Part shown: one piece after another, positions 34,726-45,700 of the stretch | Layout of the letters: each line of letters starts with the position of its first letter | Numbering within the stretch: position 1 is the stretch's first letter | Origin: Noviherbaspirillum sp. UKPF54 | GTDB lineage: Bacteria > Pseudomonadota > Gammaproteobacteria > Burkholderiales > Burkholderiaceae_D | Direction: 5' to 3' | DNA: 64,000 nucleotides | NCBI RefSeq assembly: GCF_007874125.1 | Contig: NZ_CP040128.1 | Span: forward strand, 868,001 to 932,000 | The notes under the pieces: generated by a model | What the model was told of the DNA's origin: nothing | Databases searched by the model: none | Seen by the model: the letters and a program-made list of their open reading frames with translations, nothing else | Made by a program: the position numbers and the translations under genes

Positions 34726-37700
34726 ATGAAACAGCAAGACCTACGTTCGCACGTCCTGCAGCTTGCGCTGGCCGACAAGGCCGCCGGCAACCCCCAGGTC
34801 GAGGCGCTGATCGCCACCTGGCTCGATTCGATCGAAGATGAAGACCTGGCGGGCATCGCGCCGCAAAGCCTGGCTTCGCCGCTGTGGGAAGGCTTTTCCC
34901 GTCTGGCCAAATGGACGCCGCAGGAAGGCTGCCGCATCGAGCAGCTGCCGTATGCGGACGGCCGCGGCGGGCAGGGCACCGCGCTCCTGATCCTCAACGA
35001 GGACATGCCGTTCCTGGTCGATTCGATGGTGATGGCGCTGCGCAAGCTGCGCGTGCCGTCGCGCGCCGTGCTCAATGCCGTGCTGTCGGTGCAGCGCGCC
35101 ACCGACGGCAGCGTCGCCGGCGTCTCCAGAGTGGGTAATGGCGGGGCCCCGGCCGAGTCCTGGGTGCTGTGCCTGCTGGCGGAGCAGCCGGGCCAGGGGG
35201 ACCTGGACACCTTGCTCGCCAATATCCGCATGGCCGCCGGCGATGCCGCCACCGTGCGTCATGACGCGGTCGCGCTGCGCGCCAAGCTGTCCGAGGTCGC
35301 CGCCGGCGCCGTCGTACAGCCCGGCGGCGCCGACGGCCACGAAGTGGCGGCCTTCCTGGAGTGGGCGAAGAATGGCGGCTTCGAGCTGTTCGGCTACGCG
35401 CGCTACCAGGTGCAGGCCGGCCAGCGCGAACTGGTGCGCACGCCCGGCAGCGCGCTTGGCGTGCTGGCCGACAAGAGCCATCCGGTGTACGGCGACTGCC
35501 TGGCCGGCATCCCGGGCGACTTCGATACGCTGGCCGCACGCAAGGATGCGCTGTCGGTGGTGAAAGCCGACGTGCAGTCGACGCTGCACCGTGACCAGCA
35601 GCTCGACTTCATCGGCGTGCGCGACACCGGCAGCCAGGGCGAGGTGCTCGGCGAGCACTGCTTCGTCGGCTTGTTCTCGCGTGCCGCAACTTTCAGCACC
35701 TTCCCGCAACTGCCGTTCGCGCGCGGCCGCATCAAGCAGGTGTTGTCGCTGGCGGGCGTGCGTTCCGAAGGATTCCGCGCCGAGAAATTCCTTGAAATCC
35801 TCGAATCCCTGCCGCGCACCGAACTGCTGGAGGCAGATCCGGCCTGGCTGGCCGAGGTATGCGGCTCCGTAGTGGCCCTGTACAAGCAGCCGCGCGCCAA
35901 GGTGTTCGCGCGGCGCGACGTGTACGGGCGCCACCTGAACGTGTTGATCTACATGCCGCGCGAGCACTACAGCGGCAGCCTGGCCGACCACCTGGCGCAA
36001 ACCCTGCAGACCATCTCCGGCGCGCGCGATGTACGCGCCCAGACGCTGCTGTCGGACGGGCCGCTGGCGCGCCTGTACCTGATCGCCGCCGGCGCCGGCA
36101 TGGCGCTGGATCTCGATGCCGACATCCAGCAGCCGATGCAGGTCGCGCTGGAAGGCTGGCATAGCAGTTTCGAGAGCCTGGTCGACGGCACCGAGGACGC
36201 CGCGCTGCGCCACGCTCTGCGCAAGATGGAGCTGATCCTGCCGACCGACTACATTGCGTCCGCGACGGCCCAGGTGGCTTACCGCGACCTGTGCACGCTG
36301 CTGTCCAACCCGCAGCCCGCGCGCGTGAAGGTGCGCATCGAAGTCAGCGCGGCCGAAGCCGTCAGCATCCGCCTGCATTCGGTTAACACAGTGCCGCCGC
36401 TGTCGACCATCCTGCCCGCGCTGCAGAATGCCGGCGTGGCAATCGGGCGCGAGCGCACCCATTCGATTCCGGCCGCCGACGGCTCGCGCTATTTCGTGAC
36501 CAGCCTGTCGGTCGACGCGCAAAGCGCCATGAAGCTGGCCCAGCCGCAGGTCGCGCAGGTGGCGCAGGAATTGTTCGAGGCGCTGTTCAACGACGAGGCC
36601 GAGGACGGCCGCATGAACGCGCTGGTGATCGACGCCGGCCTGCGCATGCGCGAGGTTCAGCTGATCCGCGCCTATGCCAGCTACTGGCGCCAGGCCGGCT
36701 GCAAGTTCAGCCTGCGCTACATGGCCGAGCGCTTGAAGACCCAGCCTGCGCTGGTGCGTACGCTGGTGGAAAGCTTCACCGCGCGCTTCGATCCGACGCT
36801 CTCCGCCGAGCAGCGCGCCTTCGGCACCGCAACGCTGTCCTCGTTCAAGCAGCGCCTGGCCGAGGTCAACCATGCCGACACCGAGAACATCCTGGGCAGC
36901 ATCGCCACGCTGATGCTTGCCACCCTGCGCACCTCATACTTCCAGAGCGCGCAGGCGGGCGACACCATCATCTTCAAGTTCGACAGCAGCCAGCTCGCGC
37001 TGCTGCCGCAGCCACGCCCGTACCGCGAAATCTTCGTGTTCGCGCGCCGCTTCGAGGGCGTGCACCTGCGCGGCGGCCCGGTGGCGCGCGGCGGCCTGCG
37101 CTGGTCGGACCGCATGGAGGATTACCGCACCGAGGTGCTGGGCCTGGTGAAGGCGCAGATGGTCAAGAACGCGGTGATCGTGCCGGTCGGCGCCAAGGGC
37201 GGCTTCGTGTGCAAGATGATGCCCAAGGACGCGACGCGCGACGTGATCGCGGTCGAGGGCGAGGCAGTGTACCGGCAGTTCATCGCCGGCCTCCTGGATG
37301 TGACCGACAACCGTGTGCGCGGCGAAGTCGTGCGCCCGGCCGAGACGGTCTGCTATGACGATCCCGATCCTTATCTGGTGGTGGCGGCCGACAAGGGCAC
37401 CGCGACCTTCTCCGACATTGCCAACGGCATCGCGGTCAAGCGCGGCTTCTGGCTGGGCGATGCGTTCGCCTCGGGCGGCTCCAACGGCTACGACCACAAG
37501 AAGCTCGGCATCACCGCCAAGGGCGCATGGGAAGCGGTCAAGCGCCACTTCTACGAACTCGGCCACGACCTGAACACGACACCGATCACCGCCGTCGGCG
37601 TGGGCGACATGTCGGGCGACGTGTTCGGCAACGGCATGCTGCTGTCAAACCAGATGAAGCTGGTGGCGGCGTTCGACCACCGCCACATCTTCGTCGATCC

Positions 37701-39465
37701 CAATCCCGATCCGGCGGTGTCGCTTGCCGAGCGCGAGCGCATGTTCGCGCTGCCACGCTCGTCCTGGGACGATTACGACAAGAGCCTGATCTCGGCGGGC
37801 GGCGGAGTGTGGCCGCGCACCGCGCGCTCGATCGAACTGTCGGCCGAAGCGCGCACGGCGCTCGGCATCGCGGCGACCAGCGTGACGCCGGAAGAGCTGA
37901 TGCACGCCATCCTGATGGCGCCGGTCGACCTGTTCTACAACGGCGGCATCGGCACCTACATCAAGGCGTCCACCGAGACCAACGAGCAGGTGAAGGACCG
38001 CGCCAACGACGCCATCCGCGTCGACGGCGCCGACCTGCGCTGCAAGGTGGTTTCCGAAGGCGGCAACCTTGGCGCGACCCAGGCCGGCCGCATCGAATTT
38101 GCATTGAAGGGCGGCCACATCTTCACCGACGCGATCGACAACTCCGCCGGCGTGGATTGCTCCGACCATGAAGTGAACGTGAAAATCTGGCTCGATACCG
38201 AGGTCAACGCCGGCATCCTGAGCGAGCAAGAGCGCAACCGCCTGCTGACCGACATCACGCCGGATATCGTGTCGCTGGTGTTGCGCGACAACGCGCTGCA
38301 GACCCACCTGCTGACGCGCGAAACGCAGGCGCAGGCGGACAGCGCGGCGCAGGACAGCTACGCTGCGCTGATCGCGAACCTGGAAGCGGAAGGCGTGATT
38401 TCGCGCAAGCTGGAGCAGCTGCCCTCCGCGGTCGAGCTGGCCGAACGCAAGGCGCAAGGACATGGCCTGACCGCGCCGGAGCTGGCGGTCGTGCTGGCCC
38501 ACGTGAAGAACCGCTACAAGCGCATCCTGGCTGAGCTGCCGCTGACGCAGCAGCCATGGGCGACGACGCTGCTCACGCCGTACTTCCCACCGGCGCTGGT
38601 AGCCGGCCGCAATCCGCTGGAGCATCCGCTGGCCAATGCGATTCTCGCCACCGTGCTGGCCAACGAAGCGGTCAACCGCTGCGGCCCGGTGATGGTGGCC
38701 GAGATCGCCGCCGCGCGCGGCGTGAAGGAAACCGAGGTGCTGTGCGCCTGGGCCCAGGCGTGGGCCGCGCTGAACCTGGCGCCGGTGTTCGCGACGCTCG
38801 ACGCGCATGCCTTGCAGGTGCCGCGCGACGTGTCGATCGAGATCGACCGCCATACCCGCGCGCTGCAGAAAGCGGTGATGGCTGGCGTGCTGTCCGTGCC
38901 CGAGCAGCAGCTGCGTGAAAGCGGCGCGCTGCGCGAGCTGACGCAGCTGTTCAGCCGGCCGCAGGCGGTGCGTGAGCTGGCGCCGGTAAGCGAATCGACG
39001 CTTGCCGCGCAAGGCTTGCCGGCCGATTTCGCGCAGGCTTGCGAAACGGTGGAAGCGCTCGAAGGCATCGCCGACTTCCTGTTCGCCGGCCTCTCGGTGC
39101 CGCGTCCGGAAGGCATGAGCCTGCCGCAATTCCTGCAACTGGGCATGGCCTTGCGGCGCCAGGCCGGCATCGACGGGCTGGAACGGGTGCTGATGCACGC
39201 GCCGGCCAGCGCCTCGCAGGCGCCGCTGCGCGATCACGCCCTGCAGGCATTGCGGCGCGCCCAGCAACGTCTGCTGATGCGCCTGCTGCAGCAGATCCCG
39301 GTCGGCAGCAAACCGTCCGACAGCCCGGCGGCGGTCGTCGAGGCGCTGATGCGCAAGCTCAAGGTCGGCGCCGTCCAGGCCGGCGCGCAGCCGGGACTGG
39401 AGCATGCGGTGCTGGATGCGTGGGCCCTGTCGGAAGCCGCGTCGTCGGCGACCGACGCCGCCTGA
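34726..39465 (+). CDS. gdhB: NAD-specific glutamate dehydrogenase, large type
   Basis: A 1,579-residue enzyme of the large (about 180 kDa) NAD-GDH family, which oxidises glutamate to 2-oxoglutarate and ammonia. The ATG at 34726 follows GGAGA. The N-terminal 700 residues hold the regulatory ACT-like domains (LNEDMPFLVDSMVMALRKL). The catalytic core at about residues 770-1270 shows RGGLRWSDR, VPVGAKGGFVCK with the substrate lysine, the nucleotide-binding GVGDMSGDVFGNGML, and CKVVSEGGNLGATQ. The C-terminal helical region is complete. This catabolic enzyme fits the amino-acid importer on the other side of the shared promoter region. Confidence 0.96.
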   Translation: MKQQDLRSHVLQLALADKAAGNPQVEALIATWLDSIEDEDLAGIAPQSLASPLWEGFSRLAKWTPQEGCRIEQLPYADGRGGQGTALLILNEDMPFLVDSMVMALRKLRVPSRAVLNAVLSVQRATDGSVAGVSRVGNGGAPAESWVLCLLAEQPGQGDLDTLLANIRMAAGDAATVRHDAVALRAKLSEVAAGAVVQPGGADGHEVAAFLEWAKNGGFELFGYARYQVQAGQRELVRTPGSALGVLADKSHPVYGDCLAGIPGDFDTLAARKDALSVVKADVQSTLHRDQQLDFIGVRDTGSQGEVLGEHCFVGLFSRAATFSTFPQLPFARGRIKQVLSLAGVRSEGFRAEKFLEILESLPRTELLEADPAWLAEVCGSVVALYKQPRAKVFARRDVYGRHLNVLIYMPREHYSGSLADHLAQTLQTISGARDVRAQTLLSDGPLARLYLIAAGAGMALDLDADIQQPMQVALEGWHSSFESLVDGTEDAALRHALRKMELILPTDYIASATAQVAYRDLCTLLSNPQPARVKVRIEVSAAEAVSIRLHSVNTVPPLSTILPALQNAGVAIGRERTHSIPAADGSRYFVTSLSVDAQSAMKLAQPQVAQVAQELFEALFNDEAEDGRMNALVIDAGLRMREVQLIRAYASYWRQAGCKFSLRYMAERLKTQPALVRTLVESFTARFDPTLSAEQRAFGTATLSSFKQRLAEVNHADTENILGSIATLMLATLRTSYFQSAQAGDTIIFKFDSSQLALLPQPRPYREIFVFARRFEGVHLRGGPVARGGLRWSDRMEDYRTEVLGLVKAQMVKNAVIVPVGAKGGFVCKMMPKDATRDVIAVEGEAVYRQFIAGLLDVTDNRVRGEVVRPAETVCYDDPDPYLVVAADKGTATFSDIANGIAVKRGFWLGDAFASGGSNGYDHKKLGITAKGAWEAVKRHFYELGHDLNTTPITAVGVGDMSGDVFGNGMLLSNQMKLVAAFDHRHIFVDPNPDPAVSLAERERMFALPRSSWDDYDKSLISAGGGVWPRTARSIELSAEARTALGIAATSVTPEELMHAILMAPVDLFYNGGIGTYIKASTETNEQVKDRANDAIRVDGADLRCKVVSEGGNLGATQAGRIEFALKGGHIFTDAIDNSAGVDCSDHEVNVKIWLDTEVNAGILSEQERNRLLTDITPDIVSLVLRDNALQTHLLTRETQAQADSAAQDSYAALIANLEAEGVISRKLEQLPSAVELAERKAQGHGLTAPELAVVLAHVKNRYKRILAELPLTQQPWATTLLTPYFPPALVAGRNPLEHPLANAILATVLANEAVNRCGPVMVAEIAAARGVKETEVLCAWAQAWAALNLAPVFATLDAHALQVPRDVSIEIDRHTRALQKAVMAGVLSVPEQQLRESGALRELTQLFSRPQAVRELAPVSESTLAAQGLPADFAQACETVEALEGIADFLFAGLSVPRPEGMSLPQFLQLGMALRRQAGIDGLERVLMHAPASASQAPLRDHALQALRRAQQRLLMRLLQQIPVGSKPSDSPAAVVEALMRKLKVGAVQAGAQPGLEHAVLDAWALSEAASSATDAA

Positions 39466-39479
39466 CGCGAAGGTGGGTA

Positions 39480-39546
39480 GCCTGCCGCACGCGATGCGCG
39501 CTGCGGCAGGCCGATGTCAGGGACGTTGCCGGCGGTATCGGCAACG
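39480..39546. terminator. Two GC-rich hairpins between convergent genes
   Basis: The first stem is GCCTGCCGCA (39480-39489) with TGCGGCAGGC (39502-39511). The second is CGTTGCCG (39524-39531) with CGGCAACG (39539-39546). They lie between the stops of gdhB and the converging EAL gene. No T-run follows, so they may protect mRNA ends or assist termination rather than act alone. Confidence 0.5.
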
Positions 39547-39575
39547 CGGGGTAGTTGAAGAATTCAGAGCCCGGT

Positions 39576-41264
39576 TCAACCGCCGTGCGGCAGCGGGGCA
39601 GGCTTGCCGAAGTGGTAGCCCTGCCCGAACGCCACGCCGAAGTCGCGCAGCATCACCGCCGTCGCGTGGTCTTCCACCCATTCGGCGATCACCGCCAGGC
39701 CGAACACGCGCGAAATCTCCACCATTGCTCGCACGAACACCTGGTCGTTCGGGCTGTGCGGCAGCTTGGCGATGAAGGAACCGTCCAGCTTCAGGTAGTC
39801 GAAATCGAGTTCCCTTATGTAGTAGAACGAGGAGAATCCGACGCCGAAATCGTCCAGCGCGAAGCGGCATCCCAAGCTCTTGATATGCCGCACGAACTGG
39901 CGCACTTCATCGACGTTGTGGAAGGCGGCGGTTTCGGTCAGCTCGAAGATGACGCGCGTCGGATCCACCTTCAGCGCGTTCATCTGGGTTTCGATGAACT
40001 GCAGCAGGTCGGGGTCGCCGATTGACTGGCCCGACAGGTTGATCGCCACGTTCGCATTGCCGGGCAGGCGCGTCATGTCCTGCAGCGTCGCTTTCACCAC
40101 GGCGCGGTCCATCTGGCCGATCATGCCGAACACTTCGCACACCTTGATCAGCTCGCCGGTATTGCACGGCTTGCCGTGCTCGTCGAGGAGACGCAGCAGT
40201 GCTTCGTAGTGACTGATCTTGCCGGTGACGAGATCGTTGATCGGCTGGTAGTGCATCGCCATGCGCTTCGGGTCGTGCAGCGCGGCGCGCGCCTGGGCCA
40301 GCAGGTTGAGCTGGCGCGACAGTTCCCGCTTGTGCACTTCGTCGGCTTCGCTGTAGATATGGACGCGCTTGCGGCCTCGGTCGCGCGCCAGGTGGAGCGC
40401 GAAGTCGGCGCGGTTGAGCAGCTCTTCCGGCTCCATGCCGGTTTGCCCGCGGGCGCCGCCGGCTACCACCGTCAACGAAAATGCGTCGCCGGCCAGCGCC
40501 ATCTTGGTTCCTTCGATGGTCTCCACCACGCTCGCGGTGCGCGCTTCCATCAGCCTTTCGTCGATGCCGTTGAAATAGATCGCGAACAGGTCGCCACCGA
40601 AGCGCGCCAGCAAGTCGTCCTGGCGCACCAGTCCGGACAGGATGCGGGCTGACGCCTGCAGCGCCTTGTTCCCTTCGGCGCGGCCGTAGCTGTGGTTGAT
40701 ATGGTTGAGGCCGGAGATTTTGACGAACAGCACCGCGCCGCAAGGCGAGCCTGGCTGGGGATTTTGCATGCGCTCGGTCAGCGCGCGCGTGAATTCCTGC
40801 CTGTTGGCCAGTCCGGTGAGGGCGTCACGCGGCGCTTCGGCCTGCGATGCAGGATTCGTAACCCGCTGCTTGCCGAGCGCGTCCACTACTGCGGCGCGCA
40901 GGGTATCGAAGCGCAGCGGCTTGATCAGGTAGCCGCAAGCGCCGCCATGCATGGACGCCAGCGCGCTTTCAGCGTCGTCGTGGCTGGACGACATGATGAA
41001 CGGCGGCGGGCGCGTGTGCGCGCGCGTGGCCTCCAGCAAGGCGAGGCCGCTCATGCCGGGCATCGAAATATCGCACAGCACCAGGTCCATGGCCTGGCTG
41101 CCGAGCAGCTGGAGCGCTTCCTCGCCGCTGGCTGCGGCGGTCACCGTGAAGCCGAGCTTTTCCAGCATCGCCTTGCCGGCCAGGCGCTCCACCGGGCCGT
41201 CGTCGACCACCAGGGCGGTTTTGGCCGAAGCGTTGTTTTCGTCGGGTACACTGCCGTCGAACAT
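39576..41264 (-). CDS. Response regulator with degenerate GGDEF and intact EAL (c-di-GMP phosphodiesterase)
   Basis: A 562-residue cytoplasmic protein with three domains. Residues about 15-130 are a receiver domain (acidic pair D21-D22, phosphoacceptor D65 in LCDISMPG, Lys in IKP). Residues about 145-300 are a GGDEF domain whose motif reads GGDLF (223-227), so cyclase activity is lost; it may bind GTP. Residues about 320-555 are an EAL domain with EALLR (354-358), NLS, ELTET, DDFGVGFSS, LKLDGSF and QGY, consistent with an active phosphodiesterase. The start at 41264 has AAGGA. It begins two bases after the stop of the HisKA-REC-Hpt gene and is probably its output partner. Confidence 0.94.
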   Translation of the reverse strand: MFDGSVPDENNASAKTALVVDDGPVERLAGKAMLEKLGFTVTAAASGEEALQLLGSQAMDLVLCDISMPGMSGLALLEATRAHTRPPPFIMSSSHDDAESALASMHGGACGYLIKPLRFDTLRAAVVDALGKQRVTNPASQAEAPRDALTGLANRQEFTRALTERMQNPQPGSPCGAVLFVKISGLNHINHSYGRAEGNKALQASARILSGLVRQDDLLARFGGDLFAIYFNGIDERLMEARTASVVETIEGTKMALAGDAFSLTVVAGGARGQTGMEPEELLNRADFALHLARDRGRKRVHIYSEADEVHKRELSRQLNLLAQARAALHDPKRMAMHYQPINDLVTGKISHYEALLRLLDEHGKPCNTGELIKVCEVFGMIGQMDRAVVKATLQDMTRLPGNANVAINLSGQSIGDPDLLQFIETQMNALKVDPTRVIFELTETAAFHNVDEVRQFVRHIKSLGCRFALDDFGVGFSSFYYIRELDFDYLKLDGSFIAKLPHSPNDQVFVRAMVEISRVFGLAVIAEWVEDHATAVMLRDFGVAFGQGYHFGKPAPLPHGG

Positions 41265-41266
41265 AG

Positions 41267-42355
41267 TTATCCTTGCCGCTTGAGTGTCATGCCGTTGTCG
41301 AACGATTCCAGACCGGGCGCGCCGAGCATCGCCTGCAGCTTGCTGCAGACGCGGCCGTACTCGGCCTCGATATCTGCCAGCCTGGCGCCGAAATCGTCCA
41401 GCTCGCCCGCTTTCGCGCGCAGCTCCAGTTCCTTGCAGAGCACCGACAGGCCGGTTGCGCCGATCGACACGCTGCTGCCGGCGAGCGCATGGGCGAACTT
41501 GGCAGCTTGCGCGCAGTCGCCGGCTGCGCCGGCGCGGCGCATGGCCTCGATGCGCGGCGCGCCGTCGCTGCTGTAAAGCCTTGCCAGCTCGGCGAAATCG
41601 GCGCCGAACATGTCGCGCACCAGGTCCAGTTCGTCGGCGCAGGCGGCCGGCGCGCAATGCACCGGCGCGGAGGCCGGCAGCCAGCGCGCGAGCGCGTCCT
41701 CCAGGTCTCCCGGGCGTAACGGCTTGGCGACGAAATCATCCATGCCCGCGCACAGGCAGCGTTCGCGCTCCTCGGGAGCCGCGCAGGCAGTCACCGCGAT
41801 GACGGGCACGCGTCCGGCGGCGCCATCGAGCGCGCGGATGCGCTGCGTGGCCTGATAACCGTCCATCCGCGGCATCTGGCAATCCATCAGGATCAGGTGG
41901 TAAGGGTGCGCCGCATGCATCGCGACGGCCTGTTCGCCGTCGGCAGCGGCCTCGACGGCGCACCCCAGGTTTTCCGCCAAGCGCTGTGCCACGGTCCGGT
42001 TGACGGAATTGTCATCGACGACAAGGATGCGGCAGCCGGCGAGGAAGGGGGCGGCGAGAAATGGGGGGGCGTCTTGCCGGCGCGCCGCACAAGGGGAGGC
42101 GGCGTCCGCGTCGAACAGCGCCATCAAGTCCCCGGCGCAGCGCAGCGCCTGCGAGGCGAGCTGCCGCTGCGCGTCGGTCAGACCGCTGTCGAGCAAAAGC
42201 GCCAGCATGCCCGTCACGCCGTTCATCGACGTGCGGACGTCGTGATTCAATCCGGCGAACAAGTCTCCCATGCCGCCGGTCGCGGCACCCTTGCTCATGT
42301 CCTGGCGTGCGTCCTGCTGTCTCATCATATTTTTGTGGTTTGGGCGCATCGACAT
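41267..42355 (-). CDS. HisKA-REC-Hpt phosphorelay protein lacking an ATPase domain
   Basis: A protein of about 362 residues. An N-terminal HisKA-like helix pair carries LNHDVRTSMNGV (His38), but the usual HATPase domain is absent: only about 30 residues separate the helices from the receiver domain. The receiver (about 107-225) has VVDDN, phosphoacceptor D158 in LMDCQMPRMDG and K211 in AKPL. The C-terminal Hpt (about 240-355) has KFAHALAGSSVSIGAT with His289. It cannot use ATP by itself, so it must take phosphate from another kinase. The start is uncertain (42355, or an earlier frame start at 42466). It is followed two bases later by the EAL gene. Confidence 0.88.
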   Translation of the reverse strand: MSMRPNHKNMMRQQDARQDMSKGAATGGMGDLFAGLNHDVRTSMNGVTGMLALLLDSGLTDAQRQLASQALRCAGDLMALFDADAASPCAARRQDAPPFLAAPFLAGCRILVVDDNSVNRTVAQRLAENLGCAVEAAADGEQAVAMHAAHPYHLILMDCQMPRMDGYQATQRIRALDGAAGRVPVIAVTACAAPEERERCLCAGMDDFVAKPLRPGDLEDALARWLPASAPVHCAPAACADELDLVRDMFGADFAELARLYSSDGAPRIEAMRRAGAAGDCAQAAKFAHALAGSSVSIGATGLSVLCKELELRAKAGELDDFGARLADIEAEYGRVCSKLQAMLGAPGLESFDNGMTLKRQG

Positions 42356-42708
42356 CTCGGGCACTTGCTCTTCACTAGATTTGTTGCTAAAAAAGCAAGT
42401 TGCCGTAAATAAACATTCAAAGTATAGCCACAGCCGCCCCGATTCTGTATCGGAAAACTGTGACACATCATGAAAAAACGTTTTTTATATCAAAAAGGCA
42501 TCGAATTTGGCGCCTTGTGCGCTCCAAGCGTGACGCGTTTGCCACGTCGGGGGCGACCGCTGCCGCGCATAAGTGCAAAGTGACCGGGATTTCTCCTTCT
42601 TTTCCCGGACTGGCTTGACGGAACTCTCCGGATAATCCCGGAGTAAGAAATTCCGGCCAGCGTATTCACAACGAAAACCACGGAATCGGCATACAGCAGG
42701 AGTCGAAC

Positions 42709-45700
42709 ATGGAAACAAACCAGGCGATGCGCAAAAAACGCGATCTCGATGGCAAGTCCCCGGAGGGCGAGCAGGCCGCAGGTGGCCAGGCCGCGCAGCC
42801 GGGCGCCGTCGACGCGCGCGTCGATCTGAAATCCATCCGCGAGGCCATTGCGCGCGTGGAAGCGGAAGCCAAGGCCACCGTGGCCGCCGAAAACCGCGCC
42901 CATGCGGAGGCACGCGCCCGCGCACTGGCCGAGGAGCGCGCCCGCCTGGAAGCGGCCGCCGCCGCCGAGGCGTATCAGAATGCCAAGGCCTCCGAAGAGG
43001 CGATCGCCGCCCAGCGCGCCCGCCTCGACGCGGAACGCCAGGCGCGCGAAGCCAGCGAAGCGCGCGCCGCCGCCGCCAAGCGGGAAGCGGCCGAGATGCA
43101 GGCCCGCGCTGCCGCCGATGCCGAGGCGCAGCGCGTGGCGGAGGAGCGTGCCCGCCTGGAAGAAGAAGCGCGCAAGCGCGCCGCCGAGCAGATGGCCGCC
43201 GACGCCGAACTGGTGGCGCGCGCCACTGCCGCCGTCGAGCAGGTGGCCAGGGACAGCGAACTTGCGCGCCGCCAAGCCGTGGAGCGACTGGCCGTGGCCG
43301 AAGCAGCCAAGGAAGAGGCCGAGGGGCGTGCCCGCGCCGAAGCGCGCATGCTGGAGCTGACGCGCGAAAAGGAACGGCGCGAAAAGGAAGCGCGCCAGAC
43401 CGCGGAATTGCTGGCCCAGGCGCGCAGCGAGGCGCTGGAAGTGGCGCGCGAACGCGAACGCGCCGAAGCGCTGGCGCTGCAGGCGGCACTGAGCCGCGTG
43501 CCGGCCGAAGTGCGCGCAAGGGAAGAGGCGCGTGCCCGCGCGCTGGCTGAACAGGAAGGCGAATCGGCCGCCCAGGCCCGCATCGAACTGGAACGCCGGG
43601 CAGCCGAGGCGCTCAAGATGCGACTGGACGCAGAAGCGGAAATGCGCGAAGCCGCCGCGCGCCGTCATCATGCGGAATCGGTCGCGGCAGCGGCCGCCAA
43701 GGCGCGCGCCGAGGCCGAAGAACGCATTCGCGAAGCGACCGAGGCGCGGGTGCGCACCGAACGGGAATTGCAGGAACTGGCACTGGCGCGCGTGGAAGCC
43801 GAACACCACGCCGACACCGAAGCGCGCGCGCGCGTCAATGCGGAAGCCAAGGCTGCGGCCGATGCGCGGCAGCGCGCCGAGATCGAGCAGCAGGCCGCCG
43901 CGGCGGCGCGCATGCGCAGCGAGGAAGAGCAGCGCGCCGCCCAGCTGGCGGAAAAGCGCGTCGAGCTGGAGCGCGTCGCGGCACTGAAGGCCGCCGAGCA
44001 GGCAGCAGCCGAGGAAGAAACATACGCCAGGGCGGCCGAACAGGCCGAGCAGCGGCAGAAGGCGGCGGAAGCCGCCGCGCAGAAGGCGCGCGAAGCGGTT
44101 ACGCTGGCGCGCGTGGAACGCGAACGGGCCGAATTCGAACAGCGTGCCGTTGCGGCGCTCAAGGACAAGGTGCGCGCCGAGGAAGCGGCCGGTACTCAGG
44201 CCAGGGCGCGCGCGGCCGCCGAGCAGCGCTACACCGAGATGCTGCGCATGCAGGAGCAGGCCGACGCGGCAGCCCGCATCGCCAAGGAAGAGGAGTGCGC
44301 AGCCGCCAAGCTGGCGCTCGACAAGGCGATGGAGCGTGCCGACCTGCAGCGCAAGGCGGCCCAGGCGGCATTGGACAAGGCGCGCGAGGCGGTCGAACTG
44401 GCGCGCGTGGAACGAGAGCGCGCGCAGAATGAGCAGGCCGCGCTGGACGCGCTGCGGCAAAAGGCGCAGGTGGAGCGCGAGCGCGCCGAGCTGGCGCAGC
44501 AGGCGCTACTGGCGGCGCAGGAGAAGCTGGCCGCAGAGCAGTCGGCGCTTGTCGAGGAACAGGCGCGCCTGCGCGCCGAACAAGAACAGACCGAAGCGTT
44601 GCGCGCGCGCGAGCAGGCTGACCGCGAGTTGCGCCAGGCGCGCGAAGCGGAAGCGACGGCGGCAAGACATGCCGCGGACCAGACCCGGGCCGCGGTGGAT
44701 ACGCAGCGCAAGGCGGCCCAGATCGCTCTGAAGAAGGCGCGCGAACTGACCGAGGCAGCGCGCGCCGAGCGCGAGCGCGCCGAGGCAGAGCAGCGCGCGC
44801 TGCAGGCGGCCGAGCAGAAGCGCCAGGCGGATGAGGCTGCGCGCGCCGAGGCCAACGCGCGCGAGCGCGCCGAGCAGGAGCAGGCGCAGGTCTTGCGCGC
44901 GCGCGAAGACGAGGAACGGCAGGCACGGCTGGCGATCGAAGCCGGGCTTGCGGCCGAAAAGCAATTGCTCGAACAGGCCGCGAAGCAGGCAGAATTCGAG
45001 CGCCAGGCGGCAGAGGCGGCTGAAGCCAAGGCGCGCGAAGCAGTGGAGCTGGCGCGCACCAGCGAGCAACGTGCGCAGGCCGAACAGCAGGCGCTGGAAG
45101 CGACGCTGCAGCTGCGCGCTTCGGAACAGGCGGCGAAGGAATGCGCTGAAGCGCGTGCCCGCGCCGAAAGCGAGCACGCGCAGGCGATGCGCGAGCGCGA
45201 ACAGGCCGAGCGTGCCGCGCGCGAAGCGATCGAAGCGAAATGCGAAGCCGAAAAGCGGCAGTTGGCGGACGCACTGCATGAAGCGGAACAGGCACGCCTG
45301 GCCGCCGAGGCAGCCGAAGCGAAGGCGCGCGAGGCGAATGAACTGGCGCGCGTGCAGCAGGAGCGGGCCGCCGCCGAACAGCAGGCGCTCGAAGCGCTGC
45401 AGCGCAAGCTGGCCGCGGAAAAGGCTGCGCAAAGCGAAGCCGAAGCGCGGGCCCAAGCCGAACTGGAGCGGGCGCAGGCGGCGCGCGCGCGCGAACAACT
45501 GGAACAGGCTGCGCGCGAAGCCAGCGAAGCGCAGTGCGCCGCCGAAAAACAATTGCTGGAGAAAGCCGCCGAGCAGGCCGATGCGCAGCGCGAGGCTGCC
45601 GCGACCGCGCAGGCCAAGGCGCGCGAGGCGATCGAGCTGGCGAGGGTCGAGCGCGAACGCGCCGATGCGGAACAGCAGGCGCTGCAGGCTTTGCAGGAAA

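Noticed and set aside
34741..39405. Long minus-strand frames (710 and 586 codons) opposite gdhB
   Set aside because: Antisense shadows of a high-GC gene whose plus-strand product matches the glutamate dehydrogenase family throughout.
42356..42466. Longer N-terminus for the HisKA-REC-Hpt protein
   Set aside because: The extra 37 residues are Phe/Cys-rich without a ribosome site and lie in the promoter region shared with the coiled-coil gene; kept only as an alternative.
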